From contig JAHIRL010000114.1 in assembly GCA_018818755.1 (NCBI GenBank), positions 1 to 5,442 of the forward strand: DNA of 5,442 nt, read 5' to 3'. Positions 1 through 4,248 of the stretch are shown piece after piece. The position numbers and the translations under genes were made by a program. How positions within the stretch are numbered: the stretch's first letter is position 1; each line of letters opens with the position of its first letter. The notes under the pieces were generated by a model. That model saw only the letters and a program-made list of their open reading frames with translations, had not been told where the DNA came from and searched no databases. The stretch comes from Patescibacteria group bacterium. Its GTDB lineage: Bacteria > Patescibacteriota > Gracilibacteria > UBA1369 > LOWO2-01-FULL-3.

Positions 1-32
1 AACCGGATCCCATTTTTTGATTGGAAAAATCC

Positions 33-254
33 TTAAGCGCTTTCTTCCTTAGTTTCTTCTTTTTTGGCTGGAGCTTTTGCTTTAGAATCTGTAGCTTTTG
101 CAGTTTTTTTCACCGGAGTAGTTGTAGTTGCTGTTGCGGCTCTTTCTTCTCTTCGTGCTCGTGCCTTAGCCTTGTTTTTCCTTTTTCTTAGCTTACTTTT
201 CGGGCGAATATTTCCTACAAGTCCGTGTTGTTTGCTGGCGTGTTTATTTGTCAT
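33..254 (-). CDS. Small, highly basic Lys/Arg/Ala/Thr-rich protein of unknown function (73 aa)
   Basis: I do not recognise a family. The 73-residue product has 16 Lys and 7 Arg against 7 acidic residues, for a net charge of about +16. It divides into three parts: a slightly more ordinary N-terminus (residues 1-16), a dense basic stretch (residues 17-38, including KLRKRKNKAKARARR), and an Ala/Thr/Lys low-complexity tail ending in mixed Lys/Glu. There is no signal peptide, membrane segment or cysteine. Such composition fits a disordered nucleic-acid-binding protein (nucleoid- or ribosome-associated), but that is inference from charge alone. The ATG at 254-252 is supported by a good minus-strand promoter placed about 20 nt upstream. 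No Shine-Dalgarno sequence is visible. The stop is TAA. The gene is divergent from the lipoprotein gene. It is probably real because of the promoter and the coherent composition, although AC-rich DNA on this strand also favours open frames, so some doubt remains. Confidence 0.6.
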   Translation of the reverse strand: MTNKHASKQHGLVGNIRPKSKLRKRKNKAKARARREERAATATTTTPVKKTAKATDSKAKAPAKKEETKEESA

Positions 255-281
255 GACAAAATTATTAGTTCTTGCTGGCGC

Positions 282-310
282 AGTTTAGGTTTTTTTGGGC
301 TTGTTGTCAA
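282..310 (-). promoter_or_regulatory. Sigma-70-type promoter for the small basic protein
   Basis: Read on the minus strand, a perfect -35 TTGACA (310-305) is followed by a 17-bp spacer and a -10 TAAACT (287-282; 4 of 6 consensus). Transcription would start near 275, giving a leader of about 20 nt before the ATG at 254. The site lies within the short region before the divergent lipoprotein gene, so polymerases loading for the two genes could interfere. The call comes from visual matching only. Confidence 0.5.
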
Positions 311-320
311 TGGGAGAAAA

Positions 321-1037
321 ATGCGAGAATGGGGTATGAAAAAAATCCTTGTTCTATTGTTGTTGGTTTTTGTAGGTTGCGGAGGTGAGCTTGTGTCTGA
401 GGAGGCCGAGCCCGGAGTTGTGGGAAAAAGATTTTTTATGGTTGGCGATAATTATTTTGAATATTATGAGGGGTCTGTTGTGGGAGAGGATTTTTTGGAA
501 TATCAGGGGTGTATGGTGGGATTTGGGGAAGGGGAGAGGATTTTGGCTGAAAATGAATATGCTTTTTATTCAGAAGCTTTTAATTTTAGTTTTTGGGGTG
601 ATTTGGATTGCAAATGGATTGTTGATGAGCTTGGTGAGAGTTTTTCGGATACTCCTCGCTATATCAATAATAAATATGGTTTTACTTTTGAGTTTTTACC
701 AAGATTTGAGGTCAATTATTTGCCAAATGAGGCTGGCGTTATTATGAGTAGGAGGGCGGATACTTATAATGTGGAGATTTCTGTGAATGTTTACGATGAT
801 GTTTTGGGGTATAAGTCTTTGGGGGAATATTTGGCCGGAGAGTATGAGGGGTACAGTATGGATTTTATTGGAGATATGGCCTTTTTGAATGAGGATTATG
901 GGGTGAATGCCAGGCGGAAATATGTGTATTTTTCGGATGATTATGTTTTGGAGGCTTGTTTAAAAGTTCCGAGGGAAAAATTTATTTATCACAGCGGGGG
1001 TTTTGATGATTTTGTTAAAACATTTAAGTTCTTTTGA
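321..1037 (+). CDS. Predicted lipoprotein, function unknown (238 aa)
   Basis: The N-terminus has a basic patch (KK) and a Leu/Val/Phe core ending in VFVGC, so signal peptidase II would be expected to cut before Cys20 and leave a lipid-anchored extracytoplasmic protein. The lipobox is imperfect, with Phe at -3. The mature part is acidic and aromatic-rich, with further cysteines at about 64, 97 and 212. From about residue 115 it reads like the single-domain surface proteins that open with a YGFTFEF-type strand and close with a KTFKFF-type strand (a PsbP-like pattern, judged from memory). No enzymatic motif is visible. I chose ATG 321 because GGAG (313-316) precedes it and gives a normal-length signal peptide. 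ATG 336 (MKK...) is a real alternative, giving 233 aa but lacking a Shine-Dalgarno. Longer upstream starts would spoil the signal peptide. The stop is TGA, inside the tail of the convergent lyase gene. I see no clear promoter for it. Confidence 0.75.
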   Translation: MREWGMKKILVLLLLVFVGCGGELVSEEAEPGVVGKRFFMVGDNYFEYYEGSVVGEDFLEYQGCMVGFGEGERILAENEYAFYSEAFNFSFWGDLDCKWIVDELGESFSDTPRYINNKYGFTFEFLPRFEVNYLPNEAGVIMSRRADTYNVEISVNVYDDVLGYKSLGEYLAGEYEGYSMDFIGDMAFLNEDYGVNARRKYVYFSDDYVLEACLKVPREKFIYHSGGFDDFVKTFKFF

Positions 1038-2436
1038 TGTGGAGGGGATTGGTGATTGCTTCAACTGAGAAGATTTTTTGAAGTTCTTGTTCGCTGAAGA
1101 GTTTTTTCTTAAGGATGGTTTGTTTGATACTTTGCTTTTTTTCGAGAGCTTCTTTTACAATTTCGGCAGTTTTTTCGTAGCCGATGTGGGGGACGAGGGC
1201 TGTGGCGATGCAATTGCTGTTTTCGAATAACTGGCGGATTCTTTTTTTATTTACTCTAAAATCTTTTAGGGCTTTGTCTCGAAGCATTTGTACGCCGTTT
1301 GTGAGAATTTTTGTTGATTGCAGAAGGTTGTACATGATTATTGGGCACATGACATTAAGTTCAAACTGGCTTTTTTGTGCTGAAATTTCGATTGTTTTGT
1401 CGTTTCCGAGAACCTGGGCGCAGATCATATCTACACATTCCAAAATTGAAGGATTTACTTTTCCGGGCATGATGGATGAGCCGGGTTGGACTGCGGGTAG
1501 GGTTATTTCTCTAAGTCCGGCTTGTGGTCCGGAGTTCATTATTTTGAGGTCGCTGGAGATGTTTAGCAGATTGATCGCCAAAGAGCGCAGTGCGGCTGAA
1601 ACATTGAGAAAGGCGTTCATGTTGTTGGCGATTTCTGTGGAATTTTTTGCTTTTTTAAAGTGGATACCTGTGAGTTTTGAGAGGTTTTTGATTATCAGGT
1701 TTTTAAATTTGGGGTCGCTGGTGATTCCGGTGCCTACTGCGGTGCCGCCAATCCCGATTACCTGGAGGTTTTTTGCTTCTCTTTCGATGAATTTTTGAGA
1801 TTTTTTGATTGCTTGTCTATATGAGTCCAATTCTTGTCCTACGGTTATTGGTACGGCATCCTGAAGGTGAGTGCGTCCAACTTTTAGGGTGTCTTTGTAG
1901 AGTTTTTGCTTTTGGCCGATTAGAACCTCGATTTTCTTTAATTCAGAAATTAGTGGTGGGATGCTTTGCAAAACGGCGATTCTTGTAGCTGTTGGGATTA
2001 AGTCGTTGCTGGATTGAGCCATATTTACATGATTGTTGGGGTGAATGTGCTCATATTGTCCTTTTTTGCCCCCCAATAGCTCGTTTGCCCGATTAGCGAT
2101 TATTTCGTTGGCGTTCATGTTGTATGGGGTACCTGCTCCAGCTTGGAGTGCATCAAGAGTGAAATCATTGTCAAATTTTCCATTGATAAATTCCTGGCAG
2201 GCTTTTTCGATGGCTTTTGCTTTTTTGGGGCTGATTAATTTTAGCTGGGCATTGGTTTTTATGGCGGCTAGTTTTGTTATTCCCAGGGCTTTTTTGAATA
2301 TATCCGGGGCGGTTAGTCCGCTTATCTGGAAGTTTTCTTTTGCCCGCGCAGTGTGTGAGCTAAAGTAGGCTTCTTTGGGAATTGCAATATTCCCAAGAAA
2401 GTCTTTGTCTGTTCTTGTTTTGGTATTTTTTGGCAT
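1024..2436 (-). CDS. aspA: Aspartate ammonia-lyase (aspartase), or class II fumarase of the same superfamily
   Basis: This is a complete 470-residue member of the aspartase/fumarase superfamily (homotetrameric cytosolic lyases releasing fumarate from aspartate, or interconverting malate and fumarate). The motifs in order are GAGT (residues 100-103), NMNANE (106-111), HPNNHVN (132-138), QSSND (141-145), GRTHLQDAVP (187-196) and the mobile catalytic loop GSSIMPGKVNP (319-329), with the catalytic serine expected at 321 and Lys326 and Asn328 kept. DAVP, GPQAGL and LPAVQPGSS look aspartase-like. The SSND pair (aspartases usually have STND) and the FELNV...MYNLLQS stretch look fumarase-like. I favour aspartase modestly, and the gene symbol is provisional. 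The protein is Lys-rich (about 11%) and has no Trp, as expected on the AC-rich strand. It has its own promoter, no clear Shine-Dalgarno and a TAA stop. Its 3' end overlaps the convergent lipoprotein gene by 14 nt. Confidence 0.9.
   Translation of the reverse strand: MPKNTKTRTDKDFLGNIAIPKEAYFSSHTARAKENFQISGLTAPDIFKKALGITKLAAIKTNAQLKLISPKKAKAIEKACQEFINGKFDNDFTLDALQAGAGTPYNMNANEIIANRANELLGGKKGQYEHIHPNNHVNMAQSSNDLIPTATRIAVLQSIPPLISELKKIEVLIGQKQKLYKDTLKVGRTHLQDAVPITVGQELDSYRQAIKKSQKFIEREAKNLQVIGIGGTAVGTGITSDPKFKNLIIKNLSKLTGIHFKKAKNSTEIANNMNAFLNVSAALRSLAINLLNISSDLKIMNSGPQAGLREITLPAVQPGSSIMPGKVNPSILECVDMICAQVLGNDKTIEISAQKSQFELNVMCPIIMYNLLQSTKILTNGVQMLRDKALKDFRVNKKRIRQLFENSNCIATALVPHIGYEKTAEIVKEALEKKQSIKQTILKKKLFSEQELQKIFSVEAITNPLHIKRT
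1059..1079 (+). terminator. Weak candidate terminator for the lipoprotein transcript, inside the lyase 3' end
   Basis: CTTC (1059-1062) and GAAG (1069-1072) can pair around a 6-nt loop, followed by ATTTTTT (1073-1079), about 22 nt past the lipoprotein stop. An alternative pairing is CTTCAA (1059-1064) with TTGAAG (1078-1083). The stem is short and only half GC, and T-runs are common on this strand, so this may be chance. It is listed because the convergent genes leave no space between them for a terminator. Confidence 0.2.
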
Positions 2437-2459
2437 TTTTCTTGTTGAAAGACTTGGGT

Positions 2460-2488
2460 ATTGTATCTAGCGAGGTTATGCTTGTCCA
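2460..2488 (-). promoter_or_regulatory. Sigma-70-type promoter for the aspartase/fumarase gene
   Basis: On the minus strand, -35 TGGACA (2488-2483; 5 of 6) is followed by exactly 17 bp and then -10 TACAAT (2465-2460; 5 of 6). Initiation near 2453 would leave a leader of about 17 nt before the ATG at 2436. The leader is A-rich (CAACAAGAAAA) with no GGAGG-like sequence. This is among the best promoter matches in the window. It stands back to back with the rpmB promoter in the same 120-bp gap. Confidence 0.6.
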
Positions 2489-2505
2489 GGTTTTTGCAAA
2501 ATCTC

Positions 2506-2533
2506 TTGCTATTTCGGAAATAATTGTTAGAAT
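2506..2533 (+). promoter_or_regulatory. Extended -10 promoter for rpmB
   Basis: The -10 TAGAAT (2528-2533; 5 of 6) is preceded by TG one base upstream (2525-2526), an extended -10 element. A -35-like TTGCTA (2506-2511; 4 of 6) lies 16 bp upstream. Initiation near 2540 gives a leader of about 17 nt before the rpmB ATG, with no visible Shine-Dalgarno (sequence before the start is AACGAAAAATA). I found no room for a structured autoregulatory leader. Confidence 0.5.
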
Positions 2534-2556
2534 GCTTCTGCTTTTAACGAAAAATA

Positions 2557-2748
2557 ATGTCTAAAGTTTGTCAAATTACAGGGAAGAAGCCGAGTGCGGG
2601 TAATAACAGAAGTCACGCGTGTAATGCTACAAAACGCAGATTTATGCCGAATCTTATTACAAAGCGTGTTCTTGATACTAAGACGGGTAAGATGAAGAAA
2701 ATGAAGATTGCTACTTCCACTCTTAGGACGATGTTGAAAAGTGCTTAA
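2557..2748 (+). CDS. rpmB: 50S ribosomal protein L28 (bL28)
   Basis: This 63-residue basic protein carries the bL28 signature at its N-terminus: CQITGKKP (5-12), then GNNRSHACNATKRRFMPNL (15-33), which matches the GNNRSHAxNATKRRFxPNL core of bacterial L28. The C-terminal half (KRVLDTKTGKMKKMKI, then a short Ser/Thr/Leu helix) is the beta-hairpin and end of the compact form. At 63 aa it matches the short Firmicute-type L28 (about 62 aa) rather than the roughly 78-aa proteobacterial form. It binds 23S rRNA in the large subunit. The ATG at 2557 is the start that yields the conserved MSKVCQITG opening. The stop is TAA. The gene is not next to rpmG, which often accompanies rpmB in other bacteria. 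A separate promoter precedes the following mgtC-like gene, so this looks monocistronic. I see no clear terminator in the 61-bp gap after it. Confidence 0.96.
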   Translation: MSKVCQITGKKPSAGNNRSHACNATKRRFMPNLITKRVLDTKTGKMKKMKIATSTLRTMLKSA

Positions 2749-2794
2749 TTTTTTATGAAGTCTTTAATGCTTGCTTCCTTTGGCGGTTTTTTTG

Positions 2795-2803
2795 TGTTAT
2801 AAT
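2795..2803 (+). promoter_or_regulatory. Extended -10 promoter for the MgtC/DUF4010 gene, predicted leaderless start
   Basis: A perfect TATAAT (2798-2803) is preceded by TG one base upstream (2795-2796). No good -35 exists at 17 bp (TTCCTT at 2775-2780 is poor), as expected for an extended -10 promoter. Placing +1 seven bases after the hexamer puts it at 2810, the A of the ATG of the downstream gene, so the mRNA would have no 5' leader. Confidence 0.6.
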
Positions 2804-2809
2804 ATTGGG

Positions 2810-4063
2810 ATGGAATTGCTTATTTTACAAAAATTGGTTATTGCGCTGGGGCTTTCCGGCTTGATCGGTCTGGATAGGGAAAGATCTAAGCAGAAGTATG
2901 AATTTGATGATCTTGGCGGAGTGAGGACTTTTGCTTTGGTTGGTTTGCTTGGGGTGTTGGCTTATAGTGTGTTGAGTCCCGCTCTCTTTGCAGTTGTGAG
3001 CGGAGGTTTTTTTGCTTTGGTTATTGCTACTTATGTTGTTAGTTCGATGAAATCCGGAAGGACGGGGGCTACAAGTGAAATTGCGGCTGTTTTAGTTTAT
3101 TTAATTGGGGTTTTGTGTGGAGTTGAGGATTTTTTGTTGGCGACGGTGATTGCTTTGCTGGTGTTTTTGGTGCTTCATTTTAAGCAGTATTTGCATACTT
3201 TTGCTTCGAAAGTGAATAATGAGGAGTTGATTTCTACGGCTGAGTTTATAATTATCGCGGGAGTGGTTTTGCCGCTTTTACCAAATATTGGATATGGACC
3301 TTATGGGGTTTTTAATCCTTATGTTATTTGGTTGATGGTGGTGTTTATTTCGGGAATTTCCTTTGCCAGTTATGTTGCAATTAAGCTAGTTGGTCCGAAG
3401 AAAGGCATTGGACTTACGGGGTTTCTGGCCGGATTGATTTCCAGTACAGCTCTAACTTTGAGTTTTTCTGCGCAGAGTAAGAAAAATACGCACATAGTGA
3501 ATCCGTATGCTTTTGCTATTATTGTGGCTAGCAGTGCGATGTTTTTTAGAGTGATTTTGGAGGTAGCGGTTTTGAATCGTGAGATGTTGGCACTAGCATT
3601 GATTCCGATGTTAACGATGGGGGGTGTTGGTTTGGTTGCGGCATTTGTTTTGTGGTTTAAAAAGGAGGGGGCCAAGGTTTCAAGCCAAATGCAAAAAGAA
3701 GTTTTGGATATTGAAAGCCCTTTTAGTTTGCTTCCGGCTTTGAAGTTTGGGGCAATTTTTGCAGGGGTTTTGTTTTTGTCCAAGGCTATGACGGTTTGGT
3801 TTGGAGATAGCGGTCTTTATGTAACGAGTGTGTTCTCCGGGCTTATGGATGTTGATGCGATAACTGTTTCGGTGGCAAATCTTGCGAATAATGGACTTGC
3901 TGAAAAGAGTGCAGTTTATGCGATAACAATAGCAACGATGACAAATACAGTTGTGAAGGGAGGAATTTTTCTCTTTTTAGGATCGAGAGTTGTGGGGAGG
4001 AAAATAGTTGCGATTTTTACTTTGATGATTCTTGCGGGGGGAATTTCTTTGTTGTTTGTTTAG
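2810..4063 (+). CDS. MgtC/SapB family integral membrane protein with C-terminal DUF4010 domain (417 aa)
   Basis: This is a polytopic inner-membrane protein with roughly ten or more hydrophobic segments. The N-terminal MgtC/SapB part shows GLSGLIGLDRERS (14-26) and GGVRTFALVGLLG (36-48), the Arg/Asp/Glu-containing and GxRT motifs of that family, followed by helices to about residue 125. The second half fits DUF4010, with GLTGFLAGLISSTALTLSFS (201-220) and GLMDVDAITVSVA (344-356). About 415 aa is the usual length for this two-domain architecture. MgtC proteins are linked to growth at low magnesium and to virulence in other bacteria. The biochemical role of the DUF4010 form is not established, and its conserved polar residues within helices are compatible with transport or sensing. 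I chose ATG 2810 because it opens the MgtC motif region and sits at the predicted transcription start. An upstream TTG frame (2771) would lie across the promoter. The stop is TAG. Confidence 0.9.
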   Translation: MELLILQKLVIALGLSGLIGLDRERSKQKYEFDDLGGVRTFALVGLLGVLAYSVLSPALFAVVSGGFFALVIATYVVSSMKSGRTGATSEIAAVLVYLIGVLCGVEDFLLATVIALLVFLVLHFKQYLHTFASKVNNEELISTAEFIIIAGVVLPLLPNIGYGPYGVFNPYVIWLMVVFISGISFASYVAIKLVGPKKGIGLTGFLAGLISSTALTLSFSAQSKKNTHIVNPYAFAIIVASSAMFFRVILEVAVLNREMLALALIPMLTMGGVGLVAAFVLWFKKEGAKVSSQMQKEVLDIESPFSLLPALKFGAIFAGVLFLSKAMTVWFGDSGLYVTSVFSGLMDVDAITVSVANLANNGLAEKSAVYAITIATMTNTVVKGGIFLFLGSRVVGRKIVAIFTLMILAGGISLLFV

Positions 4064-4089
4064 GCTGGATTTTGGGTTGCTGTGCAAGT

Positions 4090-4106
4090 TGTAAATATTT
4101 TCGACA
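4090..4106 (+). promoter_or_regulatory. Possible GlnR/TnrA-like operator upstream of glutamine synthetase
   Basis: TGTAAATATTTTCGACA matches the TGTNA-N7-TNACA dyad used by Firmicute GlnR/TnrA nitrogen regulators at 7 of 8 fixed positions; the mismatch is C for T in the right half-site. It lies 27 nt after the mgtC-like stop and about 140 nt before the glutamine synthetase ATG. AT-rich sequence makes a one-mismatch hit plausible by chance, and no regulator gene is in the window. Confidence 0.2.
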
Positions 4107-4210
4107 GGCGAAATTTGTGGTGTGAATTTTTTGGTATTTATGTGGGAATTTAGGGAAATGAAGGTTTGGCCGACAGATGTTTTTGGCATGTTGACAGGTT
4201 GAGAATGCTT

Positions 4211-4239
4211 TTGTAAGTATGGAGGCAGTATTTTGTAAT
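4211..4239 (+). promoter_or_regulatory. glnA: Candidate promoter for glutamine synthetase, near-leaderless
   Basis: A -35-like TTGTAA (4211-4216; 4 of 6) and -10 TGTAAT (4234-4239; 5 of 6) are separated by exactly 17 bp. Initiation near 4246 would leave about 3 nt before the ATG at 4249. A second possibility uses the perfect TTGACA at 4191-4196 with a poor -10 (AAGTAT at 4215-4220, 18-bp spacer, TG at 4212-4213), starting near 4227. The two could act as tandem promoters. Confidence 0.4.
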
Positions 4240-4248
4240 TTTTTATTT

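Noticed and set aside
5..32. Imperfect inverted repeat (GGAT, T-run, A-run, ATCC) just past the small basic gene, considered as a terminator
   Set aside because: The pairing is almost all A-T with an unmatched CCC bulge, and in the minus direction it is not followed by a T-run.
1035..1037. TGA as a possible glycine codon (SR1/Gracilibacteria-type code) at the lipoprotein end
   Set aside because: No internal in-frame TGA occurs in any other gene here (over 1,000 codons), although a recoded genome would use TGA for some glycines. The lipoprotein also ends with a natural-looking terminal strand at this stop.
1184..1798. 204-codon open frame on the plus strand opposite the lyase gene
   Set aside because: It is antisense to the conserved core of an unmistakable aspartase/fumarase. 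Its length is a by-product of strand composition and codon usage, and the translation shows no domain.
2382..2564. 60-codon plus-strand frame between the lyase and rpmB
   Set aside because: It overlaps the lyase start, crosses both divergent promoters and runs into rpmB. The promoter architecture explains this gap better.
3370..3783. 137-codon minus-strand frame inside the MgtC/DUF4010 gene
   Set aside because: It lies wholly opposite conserved DUF4010 coding sequence, with no promoter or start signal and shadow-type composition.
4077..4113. Small hairpins after the mgtC-like gene (TTGC-TGT-GCAA and TTTCG-ACAGG-CGAAA), considered as a terminator
   Set aside because: The stems are only 4-5 bp and no T-tract follows directly, so intrinsic termination is not supported.
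3977..4189. 70-codon minus-strand frame across the mgtC-like 3' end and the gap after it
   Set aside because: It mostly mirrors the coding tail of the membrane protein. The translation is Asn/Ser/Lys low complexity and I saw no promoter near 4190-4248 on the minus strand.
4103..4197. Three GACAG copies (4103-4107, 4172-4176, 4193-4197) before glutamine synthetase
   Set aside because: A pentamer recurring three times with irregular spacing (69 and 21 bp) is not convincing, and one copy belongs to the -35-like TTGACA.
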